Counted from the first letter of the stretch, positions 7,423 through 16,344 are shown. The stretch is DNA of 64,000 bases from Cohnella sp. WQ 127256 (GCF_024519285.1 NZ_JAMZCY010000004.1:496001-560000), one strand, 5' to 3'. Made by a program: numbers and translations. Notes: a model not told the origin generated them from the sequence alone.

Positions 7423-9192
7423 TTACTGCTTCTTCATTGGTCGCTCCCCATCTGGAGGTGTTCGATCTCCACCCTGTCCGGGATTTCCACCTTGTCCGCG
7501 ATTCCCGCCACCCGGTCCTCCCATCCCGCTTCTAGCTTCAGTCACACCTGATTCGTTCAGCCAGGTTACGATGCTTGCAGTCTGAAACTCAACAACCTTC
7601 GTACCGTCTTTATAATCGCCACCGTCATAAATTCCATTCATCTCGGTGCCCGTCGATGTCCCCCCTGAGTAAAGGGTATAGCTAGCCTCCTTCTTCATAT
7701 TCGGAGAGCTAATGAACACGGATTGATAATCTTTGGAAGGAGCAAAGGTGATGACGTTATTGCCTTCGCTATCTTCCAGATGAACCATCGTACCCGCCGA
7801 CTGAGTCTGAGGATAGGTCATCATAATGCCATATTGCGTCGATGAATCAGATGTGGCCTGCGCCATGCCTGAGCTACCAGCAGCAACGAGAACTCCACCC
7901 GTCATTTCGAAGGTACCATCATAATCCAAAGCACCGTTGCCATTGTTGGTCGGACCGTTAACCATAACCGTTCCGCCCGTCATCACAATTGAACCGTTCG
8001 CATCCAATCCATCACCTTGAGCATCAACCGTTAAATTTCCACCACTAATCGTAATCATGTTGGATGAAGCTGCACCCGATTGAGGGCCTCCACTTCCAGC
8101 ACTTCCCTCAGTCTCAGTGGATGCATCATCTCCCCCTGCAGCATTTACTCCATCGTCTGTGGACACCACACTGATTGTGCCATCCGAAATCTTAATTGTT
8201 GGAGCCTCAATCCCCTCATTACTTTTAGTAATATCGATCGTACCTCCTGCGATTGCGATCGACACATCCGCATGAATGGCATCGTCACCTGCAGCTATAG
8301 CAATATCTCCATCAGCTATTCCAATACCACCGCTACTATGCAGGGCATCTTCACCGGAATTAAGGCTAAACGAACCTCCCGTAATGTCGATATAACCTAG
8401 GGAGTCCACCTCGTCATTCGTCGTTTTAACTCCATGTCCGCCTGCTTCGATTGTGATATTACCTTCTTGGACAGCAACCAAATCACGTCCCATCAGCCCA
8501 TCATCAACAGCATGGATTTCCAGCGTTCCTCCTGTTATTTTCAGCTCATCCTTACTTGTTATCCCATTGTTATAGTTACCTTGAACGATGAGCTTGCCCG
8601 TACCATTAATCGTGAGATCATCTTTACTGAAGATCGTCGCGTTAGGCTCGTCTGTAGACGCATCCGGGTAAACGTAAGCTTCTCCATCCGTAATCTGGTT
8701 TTCCGTCCCCTCTTGTAAAGAAATAATCGTCTTGCCCGCTTCTTCCACGTAGATTGGGGCGGTGCTGCTGTTGTAAATGTCCACTCCGTTTAAGACTAAG
8801 CGAACAATTCCTTTATCCTGCACGTTGACCACAATTTGCCCGTCATCGAGCTTTCCACTCAGCACATAAGTACCCGCCGCTGTAATCGTAATCGTGCTGT
8901 CCTTAACTGTTGCTCCAGACCCCTCGACGCTTGCCCCTGAACCATTTAGTTTAATCTCAATCGGATTATCGGAACTCCAATCTGTATAATAATCATTCTC
9001 TGCATACTCGATCTTCTTTATCAGATCAACGCTAGCTAATTGTGCGCCTGCTGTCGTCCCATTGGTTTCATTCAACACTGGCGATGAAGCTCCAGCATTA
9101 GAGGTTGTTGCAGAATTATTACTGCATGCCGACAAAATAACAGCGCATAATAGAACGACACCTAATTTTTTAACCGTCCACTTGTTTTTCAT
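7423..9192 (-). CDS. Cthe_2159-like carbohydrate-binding beta-helix lipoprotein (DUF4353)
   Basis: A 589-residue surface lipoprotein; lipobox LSAC with Cys23. From residue about 60 it shows the Cthe_2159/DUF4353 pattern: an N-terminal cap, then many short turns of the type ITGGTLEIHAVDDGL, ITGGSFSLNSGEDALHSSGG and IAAGDDAIHAD, which make a right-handed parallel beta-helix. The DDA/DDG steps resemble the calcium-binding turns of the Clostridium thermocellum prototype, which binds polygalacturonate and cellulose. The C-terminal 45 residues are Gly/Pro/Arg-rich (GGPGGGNRGQGGNPGQGG). It is the last gene of a minus-strand operon after DUF4956 and VTC genes. Start ATG at 9192 has GAGAGGAAAG upstream. 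Ligand not known here. Confidence 0.85.
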   Translation of the reverse strand: MKNKWTVKKLGVVLLCAVILSACSNNSATTSNAGASSPVLNETNGTTAGAQLASVDLIKKIEYAENDYYTDWSSDNPIEIKLNGSGASVEGSGATVKDSTITITAAGTYVLSGKLDDGQIVVNVQDKGIVRLVLNGVDIYNSSTAPIYVEEAGKTIISLQEGTENQITDGEAYVYPDASTDEPNATIFSKDDLTINGTGKLIVQGNYNNGITSKDELKITGGTLEIHAVDDGLMGRDLVAVQEGNITIEAGGHGVKTTNDEVDSLGYIDITGGSFSLNSGEDALHSSGGIGIADGDIAIAAGDDAIHADVSIAIAGGTIDITKSNEGIEAPTIKISDGTISVVSTDDGVNAAGGDDASTETEGSAGSGGPQSGAASSNMITISGGNLTVDAQGDGLDANGSIVMTGGTVMVNGPTNNGNGALDYDGTFEMTGGVLVAAGSSGMAQATSDSSTQYGIMMTYPQTQSAGTMVHLEDSEGNNVITFAPSKDYQSVFISSPNMKKEASYTLYSGGTSTGTEMNGIYDGGDYKDGTKVVEFQTASIVTWLNESGVTEARSGMGGPGGGNRGQGGNPGQGGDRTPPDGERPMKKQ

Positions 9193-9214
9193 TGTTCATC
9201 TTTCCTCTCTTATT

Positions 9215-9898
9215 TTAGTATTCTGAAGCGGTGGGGCTCATCGTTAAGGTAATATCCAAATTCCCGTTCCTACATCTGATGGCGTCGAGAAATTCCTTCT
9301 GGTTCGTCAGATGGTCGATCGTAACCACATAAACCAATTCGTACAAGCTGCCTAGCTCGGTCGTTCTGACCTTTCTCAACTCGTAATTAATCTTGAATTG
9401 CTTGAAAATCTCATCGAAGGCTTCCTCGTACCCTAGATTTTCCGGAATCGTAATTTTAAGCATTTTCTGCGCCGCTTTTTTGGCCCCAAAGTTAATCACC
9501 TTCAGGAAGAACATCAGTAAGCAGAGACATACTGTGAACAATATGGCGTAACCAAACGATCCAACACCGCATGCAAGTCCAGCTGCCATTGTAAACAATA
9601 CAAATGCGATATCCTTCGGGTCGCCTGGCGCGCTTCTAAACCGAATAATGGAGAAAGCCCCCGCAAGACTGAAAGCTCTAGCAATGTTACTACCAATAAG
9701 CAAGATGATTATGGCTACAATCGTCGGTAGCACGATCATCGTCAAAGCGAAGCTCTGAGTATACCCTGTTCCAGTTTGAGTCTTCATATAGGTAAAGCTG
9801 ATAAGTGCGCCTAAAGCGATGGAAATCACGATGGTTAGCACGGCAGTAGATAAAGTTAATTCTGAGCTCGTCGTTGAAGCAAAAATAGATTCGATCAT
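9215..9898 (-). CDS. DUF4956 integral membrane protein
   Basis: A 227-residue membrane protein of the DUF4956 family, which has no established function but is repeatedly encoded next to VTC-domain polymerases. Starting at ATG 9898 (after GAAGGAGAG) the protein begins MIESIF. It has about four membrane segments between residues 20 and 145, with the conserved loop FSIIRFRSAPGDPKDIAF between segments. A cytoplasmic C-terminal ferredoxin-like region follows (residues 150-227). The ATG overlaps the stop of the upstream polymerase gene as ATGA, so the two are translationally coupled. An in-frame GTG at 10054 would overlap the polymerase gene by 160 bp and is rejected. A membrane partner or channel for the polymerase is inferred. 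Confidence 0.88.
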   Translation of the reverse strand: MIESIFASTTSSELTLSTAVLTIVISIALGALISFTYMKTQTGTGYTQSFALTMIVLPTIVAIIILLIGSNIARAFSLAGAFSIIRFRSAPGDPKDIAFVLFTMAAGLACGVGSFGYAILFTVCLCLLMFFLKVINFGAKKAAQKMLKITIPENLGYEEAFDEIFKQFKINYELRKVRTTELGSLYELVYVVTIDHLTNQKEFLDAIRCRNGNLDITLTMSPTASEY

Positions 9899-10635
9899 AA
9901 AAAAATTCTCTCCTTCTCTAATTTGTTGTTCATCAACATTTTTTTGTATTCGTTGCCGTACTTGGAGAAGCTCGTCCGATACATCTGATGCTCTGACAGC
10001 ATTCTGGACAGCCACATCGGAATTGTTTTCTCCGCCTTCACTTCCATTAACCATTGCCCACGGTCTAACAGCTGTTCCCCATGGTCTCCATTCTCAAGTC
10101 GAAGATCATCACGTCTTGATCTAATGTTCGTGTCAAAAGTAATTCGCAAATCCCGGTTATTTTTGCAGAACATCGCTATTCGGTCATAAGCCAGATACAC
10201 CTTCGGTTGTAAGTCATAACGTTGTAAAAAATACTGAATCTCATGGATGACTTGTTTATTCATATACTCTCTGAGTTCCGGCTCCGTCCCCGTCCGAACG
10301 AATTCGAAAGCCTCGTTCAGCTTCAGCGCTGTCCTCCTCTTGTTCACCAAGCCGAACACCTTCTTCTTAAGCTCCAAGTACACTTTTGCGTCTTTTGCTG
10401 GAATGCCGTAGGCTCTAATCCGGAGTTTTTCCCTGTATTTCGGCTTTGCTAGGCTATTTCGGATTAATGAATCATGCTCGGTATCGAAGTATATGTTGCT
10501 AATGGAATAGAACTTATCGTTCTTGTTGTACTCATCAAGCTCCATATATTCAAGCAATCGGTTATATAAAACATAAAAAGCTTTGCTATCCATCAGATAC
10601 TTGCTTTCGTATCGATTGAACACTTCAATGGCCAT
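9895..10635 (-). CDS. VTC-domain polyphosphate polymerase-like protein
   Basis: A 246-residue protein of the VTC/CYTH (triphosphate tunnel) type. In yeast, Vtc4 uses ATP to make polyphosphate. Visible features of the tunnel are NRYESKYLM at the start, KYREKLRIRAYG, VYLELKKKVFG, RITFDTNIRSRR, LMEVKAE and a final SFSKYGNEYKKM; these Lys/Arg/Glu-rich strands form the phosphate and metal-binding tunnel. The chosen start is ATG 10635, 8 nt after AAAGGAG, rather than the in-frame codon 14 residues upstream. It is the first gene of the operon with DUF4956 and the Cthe_2159-like lipoprotein and is divergent from a two-component system. Bacterial members are mostly uncharacterised; the product could be polyphosphate or another phosphate polymer. 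Confidence 0.85.
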   Translation of the reverse strand: MAIEVFNRYESKYLMDSKAFYVLYNRLLEYMELDEYNKNDKFYSISNIYFDTEHDSLIRNSLAKPKYREKLRIRAYGIPAKDAKVYLELKKKVFGLVNKRRTALKLNEAFEFVRTGTEPELREYMNKQVIHEIQYFLQRYDLQPKVYLAYDRIAMFCKNNRDLRITFDTNIRSRRDDLRLENGDHGEQLLDRGQWLMEVKAEKTIPMWLSRMLSEHQMYRTSFSKYGNEYKKMLMNNKLEKERIFL

Positions 10636-10699
10636 CGGTTGCGCTCCTTTCATTGGGCGAATGCATCGCCGTTCCATGACTGTATCTTAGAGCCGGAAC

Positions 10700-10791
10700 C
10701 TTTAATGAATCTTAAATGTCCGAAGCCATTCGAATTTTTTCCTAAAGTATGGTCTAATGCTACTATTAAGGTTGATTAAAGGTTCGATTAA
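10700..10791. promoter_or_regulatory. Divergent control region with 11-bp direct repeats
   Basis: Two pairs of tandem repeats with 11-bp period lie between the VTC operon (-) and the response regulator gene (+): CTTTAATGAAT/CTTAAATGTCC at 10700-10721 and GGTTGATTAAA/GGTTCGATTAA at 10770-10791. An 11-bp period is typical of DNA bound by head-to-tail OmpR/PhoB-type dimers. The obvious candidate is the product of the adjacent regulator gene; inferred, not shown. Confidence 0.5.
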
Positions 10792-10844
10792 TACAATGAT
10801 CATGTAATGAAGCTTTACCATGAACACGTGAAGGGGAAGCGACC

Positions 10845-11522
10845 ATGAGAATATTAATCGTAGAAGACGAGGTCCATCTTGCCGAAGCATTAGCCCAAAT
10901 ATTAAAAAAACATCATTACTCTGTCGATGCTGTCCACGATGGTCAATCAGGGTTAGATAATGCTTTAAGTGGCATATATGATTTGTTGTTGCTCGACATC
11001 ATGCTTCCTGAAATGGATGGAATGACTCTATTAAGGACTCTACGGGGCAAAGGGATTTTCACACCCGTTATTTTGCTGACGGCTAAGGGAGAAATTTCCG
11101 ATAAGATCTCCGGACTGGATTACGGCGCAGACGACTATGTAGCCAAACCGTTCTCGACGGAGGAGCTATTAGCTAGAATAAGAGCGGCATTACGGCGTAA
11201 GGGAGAAGTCGTGCCAGAGGATGCGTTAAAATTTGGCGATATGGAGCTTAATACGGGGAATCTCAAGCTCTCTTGCAAAGGAAAAGAACTCAAGCTGATC
11301 TTAAAAGAAAGCGAATTATTGGAGCTATTAATATCGAGGAAAAGTGCAGTCACTTCCAAGGAGCAGATTATTGAAAAGCTATGGGGCTTCGATTCGGAGG
11401 TTGAACATAATAACGTGGAAGTATATATTTCTTTCATCCGGAAAAAGATCTCTTTTCTGAATTCATCCGTCCGCATTAATACCATCAGAGGCGTAGGTTA
11501 TGTATTGGAGGAAACCCCTTAA
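10845..11522 (+). CDS. OmpR/PhoB-family response regulator
   Basis: A 225-residue DNA-binding response regulator. The receiver domain (residues 1-115) has the acidic pair ED at 7-8, the phospho-acceptor Asp51 in LLLDIMLPEMDG, Thr near 79 and Lys in VAKPF. A winged-helix output domain follows (about 130-223, ending NTIRGVGYVLE). ATG 10845 follows AGGGGAAGC. The gene overlaps the next kinase gene by one base (TAATG), so they form one operon. It is divergent from the VTC/DUF4956/Cthe_2159 operon with repeat sites between them, which suggests that operon as a target. The signal sensed is unknown. Confidence 0.93.
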   Translation: MRILIVEDEVHLAEALAQILKKHHYSVDAVHDGQSGLDNALSGIYDLLLLDIMLPEMDGMTLLRTLRGKGIFTPVILLTAKGEISDKISGLDYGADDYVAKPFSTEELLARIRAALRRKGEVVPEDALKFGDMELNTGNLKLSCKGKELKLILKESELLELLISRKSAVTSKEQIIEKLWGFDSEVEHNNVEVYISFIRKKISFLNSSVRINTIRGVGYVLEETP

Positions 11523-12787
11523 TGTTCAACAAACTCAGGAATCGGTTTCTTATCGTTAACCTGGTTATCATCTCCTTCATGATGCTCTTGGCTTTCGCTT
11601 CTATTTATACGATTACCTATCAGAACGTGCGTAGCGATATCGAATCCGAGCTGCATAGTGTATCCGAATTTTATCGCAAACAAGATGGCAAACTCGGAGA
11701 GCCTCGACAGGGGCTGGGCGGGGATCATCTACCTCAGCTCTCCAAGGGCAAAGCGAACCCACCGCCGGAACGATCGGTCTCCTTCTCCTTACAGACGGAC
11801 GAGCAATGGAACATTATCGCTACGGACTCCCGATTCGATATGGACAGTGAATTCTATGAGCTTGCAATTGATAAAGCCGCTTCCGATCCTACGAAGAATG
11901 GCCCATTTACCTTGGATGGCAACAGATGGGCTTATACTGTACAACAGAATCAGGCAGGATACTCCATTGTATACCTTGACGTCACCGCCCAGCAGAAGAT
12001 CGTTACGAATCTCATCTACACATTCGCTGTCGTCGGATTGGTTATGCTCATCGTTATTTTCTTTACGAGCCGTTTTTTCGCGAACCGATCCATTCAACCG
12101 GTCAAGGAAGCCTTTGATAAGCAGAAGCAGTTTATTGCCGATGCCTCCCATGAATTGAAAACTCCGTTAGCCGTCATTAACACCAATGCGGACGTCCTCT
12201 TATCTAATAGCGAGGACACCATTCACAATCAATCGAAGTGGCTGCACCGCATTAAATCGGAAACGGAAAGAATGAAAACACTAACTAACGATCTTCTGTA
12301 CTTAACGGAAATGGACGATTCCAGAGCCAGCATGATCTTCACGAACTTTAACGTGAGTGAAGCCGTCGAGGGCATCATTCTAACGATGGAGGCCGTTATG
12401 TTTGAGAAGGATATTTCGCTAAGCTACAAGATTGAACCTAACTTGACCGTACGCGGCAACAACGAGCAAATCAAGCAGGTGGTGATGATCCTCTTAGACA
12501 ACGGCATCAAATACACCAATTCCAAGGGCTCCATAGCTCTCACACTCAAGAAGTCGCACAACGACATTCTGCTAACCGTGACGAATACGGGAGAAGGCAT
12601 TCCTCCCGAGCATCTCGAAAGAATCTTCGATCGCTTCTACCGTGCCGACGCCTCCAGATCACGCAAACAAGGCGGATATGGCCTTGGTTTAGCAATAGCC
12701 AAGTCGATTATTGAGCAGCATAAGGGAAGAATTTATGCCCGAAGTGTGCCGAATGAAACTACGTCGTTCTATGTTCAGCTTCCTTAG
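11522..12787 (+). CDS. Sensor histidine kinase partner of the preceding regulator
   Basis: A 421-residue membrane histidine kinase. Transmembrane segment 1 is at residues about 10-30, an extracytoplasmic loop at 31-157, and segment 2 at about 158-180. A short linker replaces a full HAMP domain. The dimerisation domain contains DASHELKTP with His210. The ATPase domain has the N box (LLDNGIKYT), G1 (NTGEGIPPE), F box and G2 (GGYGLGLAI). The start ATG overlaps the regulator stop by one base. The extracellular loop has no motif I recognise. Together with the regulator it should control the adjacent VTC operon or itself. Confidence 0.93.
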   Translation: MFNKLRNRFLIVNLVIISFMMLLAFASIYTITYQNVRSDIESELHSVSEFYRKQDGKLGEPRQGLGGDHLPQLSKGKANPPPERSVSFSLQTDEQWNIIATDSRFDMDSEFYELAIDKAASDPTKNGPFTLDGNRWAYTVQQNQAGYSIVYLDVTAQQKIVTNLIYTFAVVGLVMLIVIFFTSRFFANRSIQPVKEAFDKQKQFIADASHELKTPLAVINTNADVLLSNSEDTIHNQSKWLHRIKSETERMKTLTNDLLYLTEMDDSRASMIFTNFNVSEAVEGIILTMEAVMFEKDISLSYKIEPNLTVRGNNEQIKQVVMILLDNGIKYTNSKGSIALTLKKSHNDILLTVTNTGEGIPPEHLERIFDRFYRADASRSRKQGGYGLGLAIAKSIIEQHKGRIYARSVPNETTSFYVQLP

Positions 12788-12830
12788 GGAAGCTGCTATC
12801 ACTCTCATAAGCGAGCAAGTACGAGAACGG

Positions 12831-12868
12831 AAAGAACCACAACCTACTTTATCGGTTGTGGCTCTTTC
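12831..12868. terminator. Bidirectional terminator
   Basis: AAAGAACCACAACC / GGTTGTGGCTCTTT hairpin (one mismatch) between the kinase gene (+) and the convergent murQ gene (-). Confidence 0.8.
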
Positions 12869-12884
12869 TATTCGCTCATTATAA

Positions 12885-13799
12885 TTACACCTGGACATTG
12901 GCAAGAAGAATCGCCTTACGAACAAACCCATCTGCTTGCTCTAGAAGCCTAGTCGCTTCTTCTACAGGGACACCAACTAGAATCATTACAATAGCTGTTT
13001 TGACATGATGGCCGGAGTCCTCATATGCTTGTTGAATCGTTTCTTCGTCAGCACCGGTAGCCATCTCAATCAATCGCTTCGCGCGAACAACTAGCTTCTT
13101 GTTGGAGGATTGCATATCTACCATTAAATTGTCATAGACCTTGCCGCTCAATATCATAGAGGCAGTAGTCATCATATTCAAGATCATCTTCTGCGCAGTG
13201 CCCGCCTTCATTCTTGTAGAACCCAACACGACTTCTGGGCCTACAACGGCTTCGATCATAATGGATGCCAAGTCTCTCATAGCAGAATTCTGGTTATTCG
13301 CAACGCCCACTACGGTCGCGTTAAGCTCTAGTGCTCTCTTCATTGCCCCGATTACATAGGGAGATCGTCCACTCGCAGATATGCCAACGACAACGTCGCG
13401 TTCGTTGACTTCAAACCGATCGACATCAGACTTCCCTAAATCCTCGTTATCCTCAGCTCCTTCAACCGCATTTTGGATCGCAGTTGGTCCACCAGCAATG
13501 ACCCCTATCACTTGACTAGGATTAGTCCCGTAAGTAGGAGGACATTCAGAGGCATCTAGTATGCCCAGCCTTCCGCTCGTTCCGGCACCAAAGTAAAGTA
13601 GCCTTCCACCCACCTTGAAGCTACTTACAATAGCTTCAACAGACTTGGAAATCTCAGGCATGCACTCTTTCACAGCGTTAGATACTTTACTATCCTCAAT
13701 ATTAATCAACTTTAGAATATCAATGGCTGATTGTTGATCAATATGACGTGTATTTTCATTTTGTTGTTCAGATGTTAAGTGTTTAATGTCAATACTCAT
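12885..13799 (-). CDS. murQ: N-acetylmuramic acid 6-phosphate etherase
   Basis: Removes the lactyl ether from MurNAc-6-phosphate, giving GlcNAc-6-phosphate and D-lactate in wall recycling; cytoplasmic. 304 residues, the usual family length. It has the SIS-fold core with FGAGTSGRLGILDASECPPT, GISASGRSPYV and EVVLGSTRMKAGTAQK, all standard for MurQ. The chosen start is ATG 13799 (MSIDIKHLTSE) 9 nt after TAAGGAGGA; an in-frame upstream codon would place that ribosome site inside the gene. It lies downstream of the sugar kinase gene on the same strand, and the two should be cotranscribed from 14871-14899. The pair makes and then uses MurNAc-6-phosphate. Confidence 0.96.
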   Translation of the reverse strand: MSIDIKHLTSEQQNENTRHIDQQSAIDILKLINIEDSKVSNAVKECMPEISKSVEAIVSSFKVGGRLLYFGAGTSGRLGILDASECPPTYGTNPSQVIGVIAGGPTAIQNAVEGAEDNEDLGKSDVDRFEVNERDVVVGISASGRSPYVIGAMKRALELNATVVGVANNQNSAMRDLASIMIEAVVGPEVVLGSTRMKAGTAQKMILNMMTTASMILSGKVYDNLMVDMQSSNKKLVVRAKRLIEMATGADEETIQQAYEDSGHHVKTAIVMILVGVPVEEATRLLEQADGFVRKAILLANVQV

Positions 13800-13866
13800 G
13801 AACAAATCCTCCTTAAAGTATGGCAAAGTTTAGCGATCCTATGGGCACGACTTACTAGGCGATCTT

Positions 13867-14811
13867 TCAGTGTCCCCAATCGTCCACTTCCCTTGCTGCC
13901 AGCAGGGCGGCTCCATAAGCGGGTGTTTGTTCGGCGGCAACAATCGTTGGCTGCTTCCATATAGCCTCTAACTGCTTCTTGTAAGTTTCCTTGTACAAGG
14001 AGGAGTGCTTGAATATTGAACCTGTTACAGCAATTGGAGAATTCGCAAACCAACTATCCTTCGTACGTATTGCGCCTGTCAGATTAGCAAGATCCGTTGC
14101 TACGCTCTTAATAATCTCTTGTGCCGCTTGATCATCAAGCTCCGCTGCTCGTATACACAGCTCTGCGGACTCCGCAATGTGCTTCTTTTGAATATGAGGT
14201 TGATATATATACGAACGAAGCTCTTGAGGAGAGCGGAGACCATACAGATCAGTAACTAGCTTAGTTAATTGTGTTGGTGGTCGTATTCCATCATAGGCGC
14301 TCATAACAGTCTGTAAGGTCATTAGACCAATCTCATAGCCGCTACCTTTATCGCCAAGAATATGCCCCCAACCTCCTGTACGAAAGTTGTGACCCGTTGG
14401 AGTAATCCCGTAAACAATAGCTCCAGTGCCTGCAATTGCAATAATGCCCTGATTATTACCTAGTCCGGCCATAAGCGCGATTTCTGCGTCATTCGTTACT
14501 CGAATGGGAAGATTAGGGGCTCCTCGTTCAACGAAATATCGTTGGACAAGCTGCAACATTCTTCCCTTTTCTTGCTCCGTATCTACTCCTGCCAACCCTA
14601 AGCATACGCCTTGGCAATGCACAGGTTCGAGGGAACCTTTATCATATAACTGATCTAATAGCTCTATGATATGGATCTGGGCTTTATCTAACGTTACGGC
14701 TTTAGGGTTGCTCGCCCCTCCCTTATATAAGGAAAGCTCGTAGCCATCCGCATCGACGGCAACCATTTCTGTTTTTGTGCCTCCACCATCGAAACCAAGC
14801 ACATACTTCAT
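13867..14811 (-). CDS. BadF/BcrA-type amino sugar kinase (MurK / N-acetylglucosamine kinase like)
   Basis: A 314-residue ATPase of the ASKHA fold. The phosphate 1 motif is near the N-terminus (LGFDGGGTKTE), adenosine and connect motifs include AIAGTGAIVYG and TGGWGHILGDKGSG, and the C-terminus has PAYGAALLAAREV. The same family includes Clostridium MurK, which phosphorylates both MurNAc and GlcNAc. Beside murQ, a MurNAc kinase activity is the best guess: it would provide the 6-phosphate that a PTS importer would otherwise add. Start ATG 14811 after GGGGGAGAC; an in-frame upstream codon 14 residues earlier has no ribosome site. Confidence 0.88.
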   Translation of the reverse strand: MKYVLGFDGGGTKTEMVAVDADGYELSLYKGGASNPKAVTLDKAQIHIIELLDQLYDKGSLEPVHCQGVCLGLAGVDTEQEKGRMLQLVQRYFVERGAPNLPIRVTNDAEIALMAGLGNNQGIIAIAGTGAIVYGITPTGHNFRTGGWGHILGDKGSGYEIGLMTLQTVMSAYDGIRPPTQLTKLVTDLYGLRSPQELRSYIYQPHIQKKHIAESAELCIRAAELDDQAAQEIIKSVATDLANLTGAIRTKDSWFANSPIAVTGSIFKHSSLYKETYKKQLEAIWKQPTIVAAEQTPAYGAALLAAREVDDWGH

Positions 14812-14870
14812 TATGTCTCCCCCAAATTCTGGCATTGTATTTGAAACGGTCATAGGCTGGGAATGATAAT

Positions 14871-14899
14871 ATAATAATCTATATATACCTAGTTGTAAA
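14871..14899 (-). promoter_or_regulatory. Sigma-A-type promoter for the kinase-murQ operon
   Basis: On the minus strand TTTACA (14899-14894) and TATTAT (14876-14871) are separated by 17 bp. An AT-rich, partly palindromic AAAATTTTATTTTA stretch lies just upstream and could be a weaker regulator site. The 14812-15162 gap otherwise holds only the divergent namZ promoter. Confidence 0.6.
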
Positions 14900-15090
14900 A
14901 TAAAATTTTATGAATATATCACATATTACGAATGAAACTAGTAACAACTGATTTAAGTATAAACGAAAATTAGCCGAGTTTACGCAACAACATTCAAACA
15001 AAAACCCCGTAAATACAAGGAAATATTCATAATTAACCAAGACAGAACGCTAATTATTCACTCTTATTTTACGTAAAAAAATATTTTATA

Positions 15091-15118
15091 TTGAAATTAA
15101 ATTTCAAAATGATATAAT
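15091..15118 (+). promoter_or_regulatory. namZ promoter with overlapping palindromic operator
   Basis: TTGAAA (15091-15096), a 16-bp spacer and TATAAT (15113-15118) form a good sigma-A promoter. A perfect 17-bp palindrome, TTGAAATT-A-AATTTCAA at 15091-15107, covers the -35 and the spacer. TGAAAT...ATTTCA repeats fit the kind of site RpiR/MurR regulators use; the RpiR gene at 20766 closes this same cluster. Operator assignment is inferred. Confidence 0.65.
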
Positions 15119-15162
15119 TACGATAGATTGAAACCAGATGGATCATAGAGGGGGCATGTGGG

Positions 15163-16344
15163 TTGAATAAGCAGGTGTTGGTTGGAGCCGACCAGCTTTC
15201 GACCATTGGAAGTAAGCTTTTAAAGGGCAAACGCTTTGCAGTACTCACAAATCCGACAGGCATCGACTCCAAGTTCCGTTCAACGCTTGATATTTGTAAA
15301 GAAATAGAAGGAGCCACGTTCAGCGCATGCTTTGCATGTGAGCATGGCTTGCGAAACGAGAAGCAGGCCGGTGTATTGTTCGAGGATGCGATTGACCCAG
15401 AGTATGGCATTCCTGTTTACAGTCTCTATGGATCAAATCGTCAACCAACTGAGGAAATGCTGCGGGATATCGATGTTGTTGTTTTCGATATTCAAGATCT
15501 AGGCATTCGGTTTTATACGTATTTGACGACACTGATCTACATGATGCAGGCATGTGCAAAGTATAATGTCGCTTTGATCGTGCTAGACCGTCCCAATCCA
15601 CTTGGAGGTAACCACATTGAAGGGGGTATGCTGAAAGAGCCTTTCTTCTCAATGGTAGGTGCCTGGAAAATGCCGGCTATGACGGGAATGACTATTGGAG
15701 AGTTTGCAAGACTTGTTAACGGGCAGATGGATAAAGCTTGTGAGCTACAGGTTATCCCACTCGTTGGCTGGAATCGTTCCACGGAATTTCCCGATACCGG
15801 TTTACCTTGGATTATGCCATCTCCCAATATGCCTACGATAAATACCGTCCGGGTATATGCAGGTAACTGTGTTTTTGAGGGTACGAATCTTTCCGAAGGA
15901 CGGGGAACAACGCGGCCATTTGAGATGGTTGGAGCACCTTGGCTACAGCATCGTAAGCTATGCGATTCAATGAACGATATGAAGCTTCCGGGAGTATGGT
16001 TTCAACCAGTCACTTTTTCACCCACATTTCAGAAACACGCTGGACTCCTATGTAATGGAATTATGACCTACGTAACAGATAAAACACTGTATCATTCGAC
16101 AGAAACCGGTCTACGACTACTTCATCAAATCATGATGATGCATCCAGATGAGTTTGAGTGGAGGGGCAATGAGGACGGCCTACCCTTCATTGATATTTTG
16201 ACTGGAAGCGATATCGTTCGTACATCATTACATCAGCCTAACGTATTAGAATCGATTATCGCGCAGTGGAGAAGTGATTGCGCGGATTGGGAGCAAATAC
16301 GAAAACCTTACCTATTATATGAGGACGTCGGAGATAATGACTGA
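15163..16344 (+). CDS. namZ: Exo-beta-N-acetylmuramidase NamZ (DUF1343, YbbC-like)
   Basis: Releases terminal MurNAc from peptidoglycan fragments. The 393-residue protein has the DUF1343 hallmarks: VLTNPTGID, FACEHGLRNEKQAG, IPVYSLYG, VVFDIQDLGIRFYTYLTTL, LDRPNPLGG, PWIMPSPNMPT and FEGTNLSEGRGTTRPFE. No signal peptide is obvious, as in other YbbC-type proteins that may leave the cell by other routes or act on imported pieces. The start is TTG at 15163 with AGAGGGGGC upstream; GTG and ATG just before are out of frame. First gene of the plus-strand salvage operon; its stop overlaps the next gene. In Bacillus subtilis the orthologue is in the ybbH-murQ-murP-amiE-nagZ-namZ cluster. Confidence 0.93.
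   Translation: MNKQVLVGADQLSTIGSKLLKGKRFAVLTNPTGIDSKFRSTLDICKEIEGATFSACFACEHGLRNEKQAGVLFEDAIDPEYGIPVYSLYGSNRQPTEEMLRDIDVVVFDIQDLGIRFYTYLTTLIYMMQACAKYNVALIVLDRPNPLGGNHIEGGMLKEPFFSMVGAWKMPAMTGMTIGEFARLVNGQMDKACELQVIPLVGWNRSTEFPDTGLPWIMPSPNMPTINTVRVYAGNCVFEGTNLSEGRGTTRPFEMVGAPWLQHRKLCDSMNDMKLPGVWFQPVTFSPTFQKHAGLLCNGIMTYVTDKTLYHSTETGLRLLHQIMMMHPDEFEWRGNEDGLPFIDILTGSDIVRTSLHQPNVLESIIAQWRSDCADWEQIRKPYLLYEDVGDND

Noticed and set aside
9215-10054. Longer DUF4956 start at 10054
   Set aside because: Would overlap the VTC gene by 160 bp; ATG 9898 has a strong ribosome site and an ATGA overlap.
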